Positions 1 through 9,375 are shown, counted from the stretch's first letter. The stretch is DNA of 64,000 bases from Pacificispira spongiicola (GCF_012926505.1 NZ_JABBNT010000003.1:124001-188000), one strand, 5' to 3'. The notes: generated by a model from the sequence alone, not told the origin. Numbers and translations are program-made.

Positions 1-65
1 CGCTTTTTCGTCGCCCTTAAGCTAGCGGGTATCGTCCGATAGACAAGTGATCTAGGATCACCCCC

Positions 66-875
66 ATGTGGAACGACGTACTCGACTATAACAGGTTTTA
101 CCGTAGCCGCCTCGGCCGGGCGGTGCGCGACCTCGTCCAGGCGGAAATCCGCAATCACTGGCCGGATATCCGTGGCTGCACGCTGGTCGGCATGGGCTAT
201 GCCACCCCCTATATGAAACAGTTCGAGGGGGAGGCGGAACGCCTGATCGCCGTCATGCCCGCGCATCAGGGCGTGACCCATTGGCCGCGCGGCAAACCGA
301 ACCGGGTGGCGCTGGCCGACGAAACCAGCCTGCCCTTCGACGATATGTCGGTAGACCGCCTATTGCTGGTCCATTCCATGGAAAACAGCGAATATCTGCG
401 TGCCATGATGCGCGAATGCTGGCGGGTGTTGAGCGGCCACGGGCGGTTGCTGGTCGTGGTGCCGTCGCGCCGGGGCATCTGGGCGCGATTCGAAAAGACG
501 CCCTTCGGCCACGGCAAACCCTATAGCCGCGCCCAGATGGAACGCCTGCTGGGCGATTGCCTGTTCGAACCGCTGTCGATCACACGTGGGCTGTACATGC
601 CGCCGATGGACTTCGGCCCGACCCTGCGCAGCCGCGAGGCGTTGGAGCGAATCGGCAGGCGCTGGTTCCCGCGTCTGGGCGGCGCCCTGTTCGTGGAAGC
701 ACATAAGCAGGTCTATGCCGCCACCCCGGCGCGACGCGTCGCCTTCCGTCCGCGTCTGGTGCAAGTCCCGTCCTTCAAGCCGTCGCTTGCCGGTCGCAGC
801 GCGACGGCGCGGGAAGAAACGGGCAGCGGGGCGTTAACTCCAGGGACCGGCCTTGCGCGTCACCGGAATGCGTGA
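66..875 (+). CDS. class I SAM-dependent methyltransferase
   Basis: A 269-residue cytoplasmic protein with a Methyltransf_11-like core. The first half carries the SAM-binding strand and glycine turn ([11 protein letters not shown], about residues 41-51), followed by an acidic stretch ([16 protein letters not shown]) and the strand [11 protein letters not shown], which is typical of the motif II region. No substrate-recognition domain can be named, so the methyl acceptor is unknown. The C-terminal 60 residues are basic, Ser/Thr-rich and look disordered. The ATG at 66 is the first in frame. The 3' end overlaps the convergent htpX gene by 42 bp. A family-level call is safe; the substrate is not. 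Confidence 0.8.
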   Translation: MWNDVLDYNRFYRSRLGRAVRDLVQAEIRNHWPDIRGCTLVGMGYATPYMKQFEGEAERLIAVMPAHQGVTHWPRGKPNRVALADETSLPFDDMSVDRLLLVHSMENSEYLRAMMRECWRVLSGHGRLLVVVPSRRGIWARFEKTPFGHGKPYSRAQMERLLGDCLFEPLSITRGLYMPPMDFGPTLRSREALERIGRRWFPRLGGALFVEAHKQVYAATPARRVAFRPRLVQVPSFKPSLAGRSATAREETGSGALTPGTGLARHRNA

Positions 876-1769
876 CCGGCGGGTCGGTTTCGACCCCGGA
901 CGATAGGATCCCGCGCGCATTTCTTCCGCCTGTTCGATCAGGGCCGCGACGCGGTTTTCCGTCTTCGGATGCGTCGTGAACAGCCCGTCCATGCTGCGCG
1001 CATGCAAGGGATTCACGATGAACATATGCGCCGTCGCCGGGTTGCGTTCGGCGGCTTCATAGTCGATCGCCGACGCGCCCTTCTGCAATTTCTGCAAGGC
1101 GGAGGCGAGCCATAGCGGATTGCCGCAGATTTCCCCGCCCATCCGGTCGGCGGAATATTCCCGTGTGCGGGAGATCGCCATCTGCACCAGCGCCGCCGCC
1201 ATCGGGCCCAGGAACATGACCAATAGCGCGCCGACCGCCCCGAACGGATTGTTCCGATTGTCGCTGCCGCCGAAGAAACTGGCGAACATCGCCATATTGG
1301 CCAGCGCGGAAATCGCACCGGCAATCGTCGCGGTCACCGTCATGGTCAAGGTGTCGCGGTTTTTCACATGCGCCAATTCATGCGCCATGACGCCCGACAG
1401 TTCCTCGCGGTTCAGCAGGCGCAGCAAACCCGTCGTCGCGGCAACGGCGGCGTTTTCCGGGTTCCGCCCGGTGGCGAAGGCATTGGGCTGGTCCGTTTCG
1501 ATGACATAGACGCGCGGCATCGGCAGTTGCGCCCGCGCCGCCAGATCGGACACGATGCCGTAAAGCTGCGGCGCGCTGGCCGCATCCACTTCCCGCGCAT
1601 TGTGCATGCGCAGGACGATCTTGTCCGCGTTCCAGAAGGCGATCAGGTTGCTGACCCCGGCGAAACCCAGCGCCAGGATCATCATGGTCTGCCCACCGAT
1701 CAAATAGCCGCAGACACCCAACAGCGCCGTCATGGCGGCCATCAGCATCCCGGTGCGGAACGTGTTCAT
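834..1769 (-). CDS. htpX: HtpX membrane zinc metalloprotease
   Basis: M48-family integral-membrane endopeptidase that degrades damaged membrane proteins in envelope stress. The 311-residue protein has two N-terminal hydrophobic segments (about residues 8-22 and 28-46), the zinc-binding HELAH motif at residues 130-134 followed by VKNRDT, two more hydrophobic segments after it, and the downstream glutamate region [10 protein letters not shown] that supplies the third zinc ligand. An open frame continues upstream of the chosen ATG at 1769, but that extension is antisense to the SdhAF4-like gene and resembles no protease. Length and N-terminus (MNTFRTGML) fit the family. It is divergent from the SdhAF4-like gene across 114 bp. 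Confidence 0.93.
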   Translation of the reverse strand: MNTFRTGMLMAAMTALLGVCGYLIGGQTMMILALGFAGVSNLIAFWNADKIVLRMHNAREVDAASAPQLYGIVSDLAARAQLPMPRVYVIETDQPNAFATGRNPENAAVAATTGLLRLLNREELSGVMAHELAHVKNRDTLTMTVTATIAGAISALANMAMFASFFGGSDNRNNPFGAVGALLVMFLGPMAAALVQMAISRTREYSADRMGGEICGNPLWLASALQKLQKGASAIDYEAAERNPATAHMFIVNPLHARSMDGLFTTHPKTENRVAALIEQAEEMRAGSYRPGSKPTRRSRIPVTRKAGPWS

Positions 1770-1883
1770 GTCGTCTCCGAAAATTGTCCGAAATCCGCTT
1801 ATAGAAATGGGGATTGCCGCGTCCCGATCAAGATCGACCATCCCCCCTTTGACCGACGGGCATTGCGGTGTATATCCCGGGGC

Positions 1884-2156
1884 ATGAGCAAACTGTCCGA
1901 CCTTTTCAAGACCAGCAAACCCGCTCCGCCGAAGAAGCCGGCGGCGGAAGACCTGCCCGAAGGCGTCGATCCGGACGATCTGGCCGGCGTCGACGAACGC
2001 CGCCTTGCGGAGTTGAAGGCGGAAGCCGCGGGCGAACGCTGGCGCAAACAAGCCGAATTCGAAGGCCAAATCGAAAAAGAGTTCGGCGGCCCGAAGGGTC
2101 TGGAACCCACCCGCTACGGCGATTGGGAAAAGGCCGGACGCTGCGTCGATTTCTGA
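1884..2156 (+). CDS. DUF1674 / SdhAF4-type succinate dehydrogenase assembly factor
   Basis: A 90-residue soluble protein ending in the family signature: [18 protein letters not shown], then GRCVDF at the extreme C-terminus. In mitochondria and alphaproteobacteria, SdhAF4 (DUF1674) binds flavinylated SdhA and helps assemble succinate dehydrogenase. The N-terminal half is Lys/Pro-rich and low in complexity, as usual. The ATG at 1884 was chosen because the longer in-frame extension only covers the divergent htpX gene. No sdh genes lie in the window, so the functional link comes from family knowledge. Confidence 0.88.
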   Translation: MSKLSDLFKTSKPAPPKKPAAEDLPEGVDPDDLAGVDERRLAELKAEAAGERWRKQAEFEGQIEKEFGGPKGLEPTRYGDWEKAGRCVDF

Positions 2157-2171
2157 TTGATGCTTCAAATC

Positions 2172-2254
2172 GTCACCCTGGCGCGGGCCTGGGTCCAGGG
2201 CGGCCCGTTATATCAGCGCATTTTTCCCTGGATCCCGGCCTGCGCCAGGATGAC
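2172..2254. repeat. REP-like intergenic inverted repeat
   Basis: Two 29-bp arms, 2172-2200 and 2226-2254, are reverse complements with about five mismatches and flank a 25-bp loop. The arm core reads CTGGCGCGGGCCTGGGTCC on one side and matches GGATCCCGGCCTGCGCCAG on the other. It sits between the SdhAF4-like gene and an ABC importer operon. Dispersed palindromes of this style (GTCATCCTGGCGC... type) are common intergenic elements in alphaproteobacterial chromosomes. It could also act as a transcription barrier after the SdhAF4-like gene. Confidence 0.7.
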
Positions 2255-2366
2255 AAGAACGGAGTTTCATTCCGTGTTGTTATTCCGAAAAAAGGGCATG
2301 ACCTTCAGGCGCGGGTGACTACACTCCGCCCGATTCAACGAACAACATCCGACCAGGAGGAAACCC

Positions 2367-3380
2367 ATGTCCCGTTTCACCCGTCGTCAGGCCCTCGGCA
2401 CCGTCGCCGCGCTGGGCGCCTTGCCGCTGATCGCGCGGCCCGCGCTGGCATCGACCAAAATTCGTTTGGGCGCGTTGCGCTTCACCAGCCATGCGGCCAG
2501 CTTCGTCGCGCTGGAACGCGGTTATTTCGCGGATGCCGGTCTGGATGTCGAACTGGAATTCTTTCAGGCGGCGCAGCCCATGGCCGTTGCCGTGGCGTCG
2601 ACCGATGTCGATTACGCCGTGACCGCGATTTCCGGCGGCCTGATCTCCCTGGCGGAAAAGGGCGCCGCGAAGGTTATCGGCGGCAGCCTGTCGGAAGAGC
2701 CGGGCATCGACGGCCAGAAAATCCTGGCCTCCAACGACGCCTTCGCCGCCGGTCTGACCGATCCGTCGAAACTGGACGGCAAGAGTTTCGCCATGACCCA
2801 GGCCGGATCGTCCTTCCACTATATGGGGTCGAAGATCGCTGCCGAGGAAGGCGCGGAGCTGCATTTCAAGCCGTTGCAGAAGGTCGGCGCGATCATCGGG
2901 GCGCTGAAAACCAGTCAGGTCGACGCTTGGTCCATCGTCCCGCATATCGCCAAGCCTTTGGCCGCCGGCGGGTCTGCCCATATCATCGGCAACGTGTCCG
3001 ATTACCTGCCGAATTATCAGGTCACGACGGTTTTCACCTCCACCAAGAATGCCGACCAGGAACGCGGCCAGACGGAGGCCTTCCTGGCCGCCCTGTCCAA
3101 GGGTGTGGACGATTTCAACGCCGCCCTGGTCGACAAAACGCTGGGCGAGGACGGCGCGGACGAGATGGTGAAGCTGATCCACAAATACGTCTATGCCGAC
3201 AAATCGTTGGAAGACGCGACGCCGGGCATCGTCAACGGCGCCATGCGCCTGAACAAGAATGCGGCGCTCAACCTCGCCTCCGTCACCGATCAGTTGGACT
3301 GGTTCAAATCGGAAGGTCTGGTCAAGGACTCGATCGGGATCGATACGCTGGTCGATCAGTCCTACGTCGACATCATTTAA
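2367..3380 (+). CDS. ABC transporter substrate-binding protein, NMT1/SsuA type
   Basis: A 337-residue periplasmic binding protein of the NMT1/SsuA/TauA superfamily. The N-terminus (FTRRQALGTVAALGALPL, cut near ARPALA-S) combines an RR pair with a hydrophobic segment and looks like a Tat signal. The mature protein starts TKIRLGALRFTSHAASFVALERGYF, the usual opening of this fold, in which the reporter contacts a small organic anion or thiamine-precursor-like ligand. A perfect AGGAGG at 2355-2360 precedes the ATG. It is the first gene of a three-gene importer, 11 bp before the ATPase. The ligand cannot be read from sequence: nitrate, sulfonate, taurine and pyrimidine precursors are all possible. 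Confidence 0.87.
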   Translation: MSRFTRRQALGTVAALGALPLIARPALASTKIRLGALRFTSHAASFVALERGYFADAGLDVELEFFQAAQPMAVAVASTDVDYAVTAISGGLISLAEKGAAKVIGGSLSEEPGIDGQKILASNDAFAAGLTDPSKLDGKSFAMTQAGSSFHYMGSKIAAEEGAELHFKPLQKVGAIIGALKTSQVDAWSIVPHIAKPLAAGGSAHIIGNVSDYLPNYQVTTVFTSTKNADQERGQTEAFLAALSKGVDDFNAALVDKTLGEDGADEMVKLIHKYVYADKSLEDATPGIVNGAMRLNKNAALNLASVTDQLDWFKSEGLVKDSIGIDTLVDQSYVDII

Positions 3381-3391
3381 ATTTTCGGCGC

Positions 3392-4162
3392 ATGGACCTT
3401 CATCTGGATCAGATTACGCATCGGTATGACGGTGCGCCGGTTCTGGACGGTATCGACCTGCATATCCCGACCGGGCGGATCGTCTGTCTGGTCGGGCCGT
3501 CGGGCTGCGGCAAGTCGACCTTGCTGCGACTTGTCGGCGGATTGGAGCGGCCCAGCGAGGGCGACATCCGGCAGATCGGCACGCCGCCCGACGGCTGCCT
3601 GAACCCGCTGACCTATGTCTTTCAGGATTTTGCATTGCTGCCCTGGCGCACGGTGGCGGGCAATATCGCGCTGGTATTGGAAGACCACGGATTGCCGAAA
3701 TCGCGGATCGACGCGGTGATCACCGACGTTCTGGCCCGCACGAACCTGTCCGATTTCCGCGACGCCCTGCCGAAGCAATTGTCCGGCGGCATGAAGCAGC
3801 GTGTCGCCATCGCCCGCGCCCTGGCCGTCGAGCCGGCGGTGCTGCTGATGGACGAACCGCTGTCCGCCCTGGACAGCCAGACGCGCGAATTGCTGATGGA
3901 AGACTTGGTCGGCCTGTGGACGCGACAGGCATTCACCGCCGTTTATGTCACGCACAATCTGGATGAGGCGGTGCGCCTGGGCCATCGCATCGTCCTGTTA
4001 TCACGGCGGCCCGGCCGTATCCGGGACATCGTGGAAATCGATACCGACCTTGCCGACCGCCGGGCCGGTCAGGCGGATTTGGAAGAAAAACGCGCCCATC
4101 TCTGGTCCCTGATGCGGGACGAGGCCCGGGCGGCGGATGCGGAGCTTGTGACCCATGGCTGA
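3392..4162 (+). CDS. ABC transporter ATP-binding protein, nitrate/sulfonate family
   Basis: A 256-residue cytoplasmic ATPase energising the importer encoded around it. Walker A is GPSGCGKST (residues about 36-44), the Q-loop is VFQDFALLPW, the signature is LSGGMKQRVAIARAL, Walker B is VLLMDEPLSALD and the switch histidine lies in VTHNLDEA. SSGGM-type signatures with this Q-loop are typical of SsuB/TauB/NrtD relatives. The start ATG at 3392 lies 11 bp after the binding-protein stop; the longer upstream frame is antisense or out-of-frame sequence. The 3' end overlaps the permease start by 8 bp, implying translational coupling. Confidence 0.92.
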   Translation: MDLHLDQITHRYDGAPVLDGIDLHIPTGRIVCLVGPSGCGKSTLLRLVGGLERPSEGDIRQIGTPPDGCLNPLTYVFQDFALLPWRTVAGNIALVLEDHGLPKSRIDAVITDVLARTNLSDFRDALPKQLSGGMKQRVAIARALAVEPAVLLMDEPLSALDSQTRELLMEDLVGLWTRQAFTAVYVTHNLDEAVRLGHRIVLLSRRPGRIRDIVEIDTDLADRRAGQADLEEKRAHLWSLMRDEARAADAELVTHG

Positions 4163-4955
4163 CCCGAAAGACGGCAAGCCCGTCCCGTTCCGGGGCGGCG
4201 GTTTCGCGCCGAAGCCCATTGCCTGGATGGGACCGCTGGTCTTCGTCACCCTCATCGCGGCGATGGAAATCGGTACCCGGACCGGCGTGATCTCCAATCT
4301 GACCCTGCCGCGCCCGTCCGCCGTCCTGATGACCTTCGTGTCGCTGTGGGATACCGGGTTGCTGTGGAAACACGTCGTCCCATCGCTGTCGCGGCTGGCC
4401 GTCGGCGCGGCGCTGGGGGCCACGGCCGGGATCGGCGTCGGTCTGACGATCGGTCTGTTTTCCCATATCCGCGCCGGGCTGGTGCCGGTGATCGCCGCCA
4501 TCTTCCCGATTCCGAAAATCGCGCTGCTGCCGCTTTTCGTCATCTGGTTCGGCATCGACGAGGCATCGAAATACGCGCTGATCGCCTTCGGCACCTTCAC
4601 GCCGACCGTGGTCGCGACCTATGGCGCGGTGGATTCCGTCGATCGCGGCCTGATCCGCATGGGCCAGAGCTTCGGCCTCTCCGGCCTGTCGATCCTGCGC
4701 AAGATCGTCCTGCCAGGCGCCCTGCCGGGTATCCTGTCCGGGCTGCGTGTCAGTCTGGCCATCGCGATTATTTTGTTGGTCGCGGCAGAGATGCTGGGTG
4801 CGGAATACGGGATCGGTGCCTATATCCTGGAGGCCGGGTCGCTATACGATCTGGAGCGCCTGTTCGCCGGTGTGACGATTTTGTCCTTGCTCGGCGTCGG
4901 TGTGAATTGGACGATCGGGCGGATCGAAAGACGGGTGCTGCGCTGGCGCGTCTGA
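4155..4955 (+). CDS. ABC transporter permease, SsuC/TauC type
   Basis: A 266-residue inner-membrane permease with about six hydrophobic segments, the first near residues 26-44 and the last near 238-254. The BPD_transp_1 EAA-loop region is recognisable as the stretch FGLSGLSILRKIVLPGALPGILSGL (about residues 174-198), which docks onto the ATPase. It overlaps the ATPase gene by 8 bp and closes a binding-protein/ATPase/permease operon. One permease gene implies a homodimeric channel, normal for this family. Substrate unknown. Confidence 0.9.
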   Translation: MADPKDGKPVPFRGGGFAPKPIAWMGPLVFVTLIAAMEIGTRTGVISNLTLPRPSAVLMTFVSLWDTGLLWKHVVPSLSRLAVGAALGATAGIGVGLTIGLFSHIRAGLVPVIAAIFPIPKIALLPLFVIWFGIDEASKYALIAFGTFTPTVVATYGAVDSVDRGLIRMGQSFGLSGLSILRKIVLPGALPGILSGLRVSLAIAIILLVAAEMLGAEYGIGAYILEAGSLYDLERLFAGVTILSLLGVGVNWTIGRIERRVLRWRV

Positions 4956-4997
4956 TCCGAACAGGACGGGGTGGTTGGGCCCGTCCCGAGGGGGACC

Positions 4998-7655
4998 ATG
5001 ACGGAACGCGACATTACCGAACGCGGCAGGATCGAGGCTACCCCGCCCTTCCACGCCCAAACCGTGGAGCGGGTGCTGACCGAATTGGACACATCCGTCC
5101 TGGGTCTCGACGCCGATGAGGCGGCCTCCCGCCGGGAGAAATACGGCCCCAACCGCTTGCCGCAGGAACCCCGGCCCGGCCCGATCCGGCGCTTCCTGGC
5201 ACAGTTCCAGAACATCCTGATCTATGTCCTGCTCGGCTCCGCCACGATCTCCGCGATATTGGGGGAGGTTATCGACGCGTCGGTGATCCTGCTGGTCGTG
5301 TTGATCAACGCCGTCGTCGGTTTCATTCAGGAAGGCAAGGCGGAACGCGCGCTGGAGGCGATCCGCGACATGCTGGCGCCTGCCGCCGCGATCCGCCGCG
5401 ACGGTCATCGCGAAACCATCCCGGCGGAAGACCTGGTGCCCGGCGATCTGGTCCTGTTGAAGGCCGGGGATCGCGTGCCCGCCGACCTGCGGCTGGTCGA
5501 AACCGAATCCCTGGAAATCCAGGAAAGCGCACTGACCGGCGAATCCCTGCCGGTGGCGAAAGGCACGGACCCGTTGGATAGCGACGCGGCGCTGGCCGAC
5601 CGTATCAACATGGCCTATGCCGGGACGCTGGTCGTGCAGGGTTTCGGCGCGGGCACGGTGACGGAAACCGCCAGCAAGACGGAACTGGGCCGCATCACCG
5701 GCATGATCGCGGGCCTGCCGCCGGTCGAAACGCCGCTGATGCGCCAATTAGAGAAATTCGCGGGCGTCCTGACCGTCGTCATACTGGCGCTGGCCGGGGC
5801 GATGGCGCTGTTCGGCTGGGCGGTGCAGGATTTCGGGGCGCGCGACATGTTCATGGCCGCGGTCGCCCTGGCCGTCGCGGCGATCCCGGAAGGCCTGCCC
5901 GCGATCATGACCATCGCGCTGGCCATCGGGGTAACCCGCATGGTGCGGCGAAACGCAATCATTCGGCGCCTGCCTGCCGTGGAAACCCTGGGGGCGGTAT
6001 CCGTCATCTGCTGCGACAAGACCGGGACGCTGACCCAAAACCGGTTGACCGTCGAAGACGTCGTCACCAGCGACGAATCCGATACGGTGAAACAACAGCT
6101 GCTGCGCGCCGGATTGCTGTGCAATGACGGGGAGGCGGATTGGCACGGATCGGGCTGGACCTATCACGGCAACCCGACCGACAGCGCCTTTCTGGCCGCC
6201 GCCGTCAGCGCCGGCTTCGATCCGGCGGAAGAACGCGCCGCCCATCCCCGACATGCCTCCCTGCCCTTCGATTCGCGGCGCAAGTTCATGGCGACCCGGC
6301 ATCTGTTCCAGGACCGGCCGGAGCCGACGGCCTTTCTGGTTTTGAAAGGCGCGCCCGAACGTGTCCTGGACCGTTGCGCGGCGGAAGCGGACGGCAGTCC
6401 CATCGATGCGGATGGCTGGAAAACCAAGATCGACGCTCTGGCCGCCGGGGGGCGCCGCGTCCTTGCCGTCGCGTGGCGGGAGGCCGGACCGGAACACGAA
6501 ACCGGTTACGGCCCGTTGAGCGACGCGTCCCTCGGCACGCATTTCCGAATGCTGGGCCTTGTCGGGCTGATCGACCCGCCGCGCGAGGAAGCCTCCCCCG
6601 CCGTCGCCGAATGCCATGCCGCCGGTATCCGGGTGAAGATGATCACCGGCGACCATGCCGCCACCGCTCGCTCCATCGCCGGAAGTCTGGGCATAGGGGA
6701 TGGCACGCGCGCGCTGTCGGGGCCGGAAATCGATGCCATGGACGCGGATACCCTTCGCCTGCATGCCGCCGATTGCGATGTCTTCGCCCGCACCACACCG
6801 GAACATAAACTGCGCCTTGTCGAGGCATTGCAGGCCGACGGCCGCATCGTCGCCATGACCGGCGACGGGGTCAACGACGCCCCGGCCCTGAAACGCGCCG
6901 ATATCGGCACCGCCATGGGCGCGAACGGGACGGAAGCCGCGAAGGAAGCCGCCGACATGGTCCTGGCGGACGACAATTTCGCGTCCATCGCCGCGGCGGT
7001 GGAGGAAGGCCGCGTCGTTTACGACAATATCCGCAAGTCGATCCTGTTCATCCTGCCGACCAGTTTCGGCTGGTCCTTCGTCATTCTGGCCGCCGTTTTG
7101 GCGGGTCAGATCCTGCCCGTCACGCCCGCGCAGATCCTGTGGGTGAACATGATCGCGACGGTGACCCTCGCCCTCGCGCTGGCCTTCGAACCCAGCGAAA
7201 GCGCCGTCATGGCAAGACCGCCGCGCGACCCGGCCGCGCCGATGCTCGACCTGTATCTGTTATGGCGCACGCTTTATGTCGCCATGCTGATGGTCGCGGC
7301 CAGTTACGGAGCGTTCCTCTATGCCACCGCCACCGGCACCCCCCTGGCGGAAGCGCGAACCCTGGCGGTCACCGTACTGGTGGTCTGCGATTGCGCCTAT
7401 ATCCTGAACGCGCGGCGGCTGAACAAAGGCTTGTTTGCAAAGGGGTTGTGGCGCGACAACAAGCTGATCGGCCCGGCAATCCTGGCGACCGTCGTGCTAC
7501 AGGCGGGGTTCAGCTATATCCCGGCGCTGCAATCGCTGTTCGGATCGGCGGCACTGCCGCTCGACGGATGGCTGATCGCCGTCGTCGCGGCCTTCACCGT
7601 GTCGATTCTGGTGGAAGCGGAGTTTCAGATCTGGAAGCGTCTGCGCCGGAATTGA
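4998..7655 (+). CDS. P-type cation-transporting ATPase (P2-like)
   Basis: An 885-residue membrane pump. The cation-ATPase N domain (HAQTVERVLTELDTSVLGL) is followed by the actuator TGES motif, the transmembrane VAAIPEGLPA motif typical of P2 (SERCA/PMCA-like) pumps, the phosphorylation site DKTGT with D340, nucleotide-binding KGAPE, and the hinge MTGDGVNDAPALK. A C-terminal block of several hydrophobic segments ends the protein. PEGL rather than CPC or SPC in M4 argues against heavy-metal transport and for Ca2+ or monovalent cations. The ATG at 4998 is preferred over an in-frame codon nine residues upstream because a GAGGGGGA Shine-Dalgarno lies just before it. It is a single gene, 42 bp downstream of the ABC importer. 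Confidence 0.92.
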   Translation: MTERDITERGRIEATPPFHAQTVERVLTELDTSVLGLDADEAASRREKYGPNRLPQEPRPGPIRRFLAQFQNILIYVLLGSATISAILGEVIDASVILLVVLINAVVGFIQEGKAERALEAIRDMLAPAAAIRRDGHRETIPAEDLVPGDLVLLKAGDRVPADLRLVETESLEIQESALTGESLPVAKGTDPLDSDAALADRINMAYAGTLVVQGFGAGTVTETASKTELGRITGMIAGLPPVETPLMRQLEKFAGVLTVVILALAGAMALFGWAVQDFGARDMFMAAVALAVAAIPEGLPAIMTIALAIGVTRMVRRNAIIRRLPAVETLGAVSVICCDKTGTLTQNRLTVEDVVTSDESDTVKQQLLRAGLLCNDGEADWHGSGWTYHGNPTDSAFLAAAVSAGFDPAEERAAHPRHASLPFDSRRKFMATRHLFQDRPEPTAFLVLKGAPERVLDRCAAEADGSPIDADGWKTKIDALAAGGRRVLAVAWREAGPEHETGYGPLSDASLGTHFRMLGLVGLIDPPREEASPAVAECHAAGIRVKMITGDHAATARSIAGSLGIGDGTRALSGPEIDAMDADTLRLHAADCDVFARTTPEHKLRLVEALQADGRIVAMTGDGVNDAPALKRADIGTAMGANGTEAAKEAADMVLADDNFASIAAAVEEGRVVYDNIRKSILFILPTSFGWSFVILAAVLAGQILPVTPAQILWVNMIATVTLALALAFEPSESAVMARPPRDPAAPMLDLYLLWRTLYVAMLMVAASYGAFLYATATGTPLAEARTLAVTVLVVCDCAYILNARRLNKGLFAKGLWRDNKLIGPAILATVVLQAGFSYIPALQSLFGSAALPLDGWLIAVVAAFTVSILVEAEFQIWKRLRRN

Positions 7656-7659
7656 CCGG

Positions 7660-8409
7660 TCAGTCGTTCGGACAGCCCGGCTTGCGGCGTCCGGCGATAT
7701 AGTCATCCGCCAGTTCGATCAGCCGGTCCTTGCCGAAACTGGCGTAATGGCCGGGCCGCACCGTCCGGACCGGCAGTTCCTTTAGCCGTTCCATGCTTTC
7801 CAGGTAATCCGGGATGTTCGAATGGAACAGCTCGTCCAGAAGATGCCCGTCATACAGGCAGTCACTGGACAGAAGCAGACCCGTCGCTTCCTCGAACAGG
7901 GCGATGGAGCCGGGCGAATGGCCGGGCACGTGCAAGACCGTAAACACCCGGTCGCCGAGATCGACCACGTCGCCGTCGTCGACCATCCGGGTCAGCGGCG
8001 CGGGTTTCAGGGAATAGCCTTCGCAGGTGAACCCGGCATAGGGCAGGGCGGACAAATGGCGCGGTTCGATATAGTCCAGCGCCAATGTGTTGCCCGGCGT
8101 CGGCGCGGCGATAATTTCCGCTTCCGCCGCATGGCCCCAGCGGTCGTCGAATTCCCAATTGCCGCCCATATGATCGAAATGACTGTGCCCGGCGACGCAG
8201 ATCACCGGCTTTTCGGACAGGAAGGCCAGTTCCTGCTTCAATGGGCGCATGCCGGTGCCGGTATCGAAAATCAGGTTCCGGTCCCGGCCCTCGATGAACC
8301 AGATGTTGCAGAAGACGTCGGGGCTCAGGTGGTGTTCGAAAATCAGGCGGACGCCATCCCCCAGACGTTCGCTACGATACCACCGATCGGCCACCGGAAT
8401 TGCGCTCAT
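7660..8409 (-). CDS. metallo-beta-lactamase-fold hydrolase
   Basis: A 249-residue soluble protein with the MBL-fold HSHFDH metal motif (in VAGHSHFDHMGGNWEF), a later HVPGHSPGSIALF histidine strand, the bridging aspartate region LLLSSDCLYDG and a final RPGHYASFG histidine. The domain layout is that of the lactonase/glyoxalase-II-like branch. It converges with the P-type ATPase, with only 4 bp between the stops. Its start lies 72 bp beyond the RidA stop on the same strand, so it may be the last gene of the thioesterase-RidA-MBL unit. Substrate unknown. Confidence 0.85.
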   Translation of the reverse strand: MSAIPVADRWYRSERLGDGVRLIFEHHLSPDVFCNIWFIEGRDRNLIFDTGTGMRPLKQELAFLSEKPVICVAGHSHFDHMGGNWEFDDRWGHAAEAEIIAAPTPGNTLALDYIEPRHLSALPYAGFTCEGYSLKPAPLTRMVDDGDVVDLGDRVFTVLHVPGHSPGSIALFEEATGLLLSSDCLYDGHLLDELFHSNIPDYLESMERLKELPVRTVRPGHYASFGKDRLIELADDYIAGRRKPGCPND

Positions 8410-8481
8410 GTCCCCACCTCATCCGTCAAAAATACGCGGAGACTGTCGCGCGTCTTTTACGGAGAGGCAAGAGGCCGGCCA

Positions 8482-8883
8482 TCAAGCCGGGATGACGGCG
8501 GTGCCTTCGATTTCGACCTTGGCGCGGTCTTCAACCAGGGCGACGACCTGAACCATGGTCATGGCCGGGAAATTGCGGCCCAGAACGGCGCGGTAGGCCT
8601 CCCCCACCTCGCGCAGGCGGGACAGGTATTCCTTCTTGTCGGTGATGTACCAGGTCAGGCGTACCAGATGTTCGGGCTTGCCGCCCGCCTCCGCCAGGAC
8701 GTCCGCGACATTCTGCAGGGCCTGCCGGACCTGACCGACGAAATCGTCGGTTTCGAATTCCTGCTGGCCGTTCCACCCGATATGACCGCCCAGATAAACG
8801 GTCTTGCCGGAATTATCCGCCGCAATCCCGTTGGCGTAGCCGGATGCCTTCTTCCAAGATGCCGGATGCAGAATGTCGTGCAT
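8482..8883 (-). CDS. RidA family enamine/imine deaminase-like protein
   Basis: A 133-residue trimeric RidA/YjgF-fold protein. Visible family features are the N-terminal GYANGIAADNSGKTVYLGGHIGWN strand pair, DFVGQVRQALQNVADVLAEAGG (helix 1), LVRLTWYIT and the C-terminal PAMTMVQVVALVEDRAKVEIEGTAV. In well-known RidA proteins an arginine around residue 105 is catalytic; the matching strand here is less canonical, so this may belong to one of the Rid1-7 subgroups with other substrates. It lies 33 bp downstream of an acyl-CoA thioesterase and is probably cotranscribed with it. Confidence 0.88.
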   Translation of the reverse strand: MHDILHPASWKKASGYANGIAADNSGKTVYLGGHIGWNGQQEFETDDFVGQVRQALQNVADVLAEAGGKPEHLVRLTWYITDKKEYLSRLREVGEAYRAVLGRNFPAMTMVQVVALVEDRAKVEIEGTAVIPA

Positions 8884-8916
8884 GGTCGTTTCCCCGAACT
8901 GTTTTCTTTAGAGATT

Positions 8917-9333
8917 TTAAATCTTGTATTTTTCGATGCTGGCCCGAAGGTCGTCCGGAAACGGCACCGGTTTCATCTTGTCCATATCGACGAAGACGAT
9001 GGTCTGGTCGCCGGAAACCCGAAGGCCGCCGTCCTCTCCCACAATTTCGAAACGGATGGTCAGGCTGGCATTGCCCAGCGCCTTCACGCCGTACCGGAAC
9101 GTGACGATATCGCTCAACCGGCTGGGCGCCTTGAAGGTGATGTCGTTCATCGAAACCGTCGGAATCCCCCGGCGCATGTCTTCGTGCAGAACCCGGAAGT
9201 TGATGCCGTGCGCCTTGTCGAACCATTCTTCCGCGACGCCGTTCAACATTTCGAAATAGCGCGGAAAGAAAACGATCCCGGCGGGATCGCAATGTTCGAA
9301 CAGGATCGTGCGTTTGGTTTCGTAGGCGGCCAT
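8917..9333 (-). CDS. hotdog-fold acyl-CoA thioesterase (4-hydroxybenzoyl-CoA thioesterase type)
   Basis: A 138-residue hotdog protein. The segment HCDPAGIVFFPRYFEMLNG (residues about 14-32) is the 4HBT signature, in which the aspartate attacks or activates water at the thioester. The domain continues with LHEDMRRGIPTVSMNDITFKAPSRL and VTFRYGVKALGNASLTIRFEI. The ATG at 9333 follows a purine-rich leader. It is the first gene of a leftward unit with RidA, reading away from an AT-rich palindrome. Aromatic-CoA hydrolysis is the family's best-known activity, but short acyl-CoA substrates, including betainyl-CoA, are also possible. Confidence 0.87.
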   Translation of the reverse strand: MAAYETKRTILFEHCDPAGIVFFPRYFEMLNGVAEEWFDKAHGINFRVLHEDMRRGIPTVSMNDITFKAPSRLSDIVTFRYGVKALGNASLTIRFEIVGEDGGLRVSGDQTIVFVDMDKMKPVPFPDDLRASIEKYKI

Positions 9334-9375
9334 CTTGATCTCTCTTGTCGTTGGGGGATTGTCTGTCGGTCAGGC

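Noticed and set aside
834-2168. Longer htpX frame extending upstream of 1769
   Set aside because: The extension is antisense to the SdhAF4-like gene, and HtpX proteins begin at the MNTFRTG-type start.
1868-3391. N-terminal extension of the ABC ATPase frame upstream of 3392
   Set aside because: Out of frame with the SdhAF4 and binding-protein genes it crosses; only the part after 3392 is ATPase.
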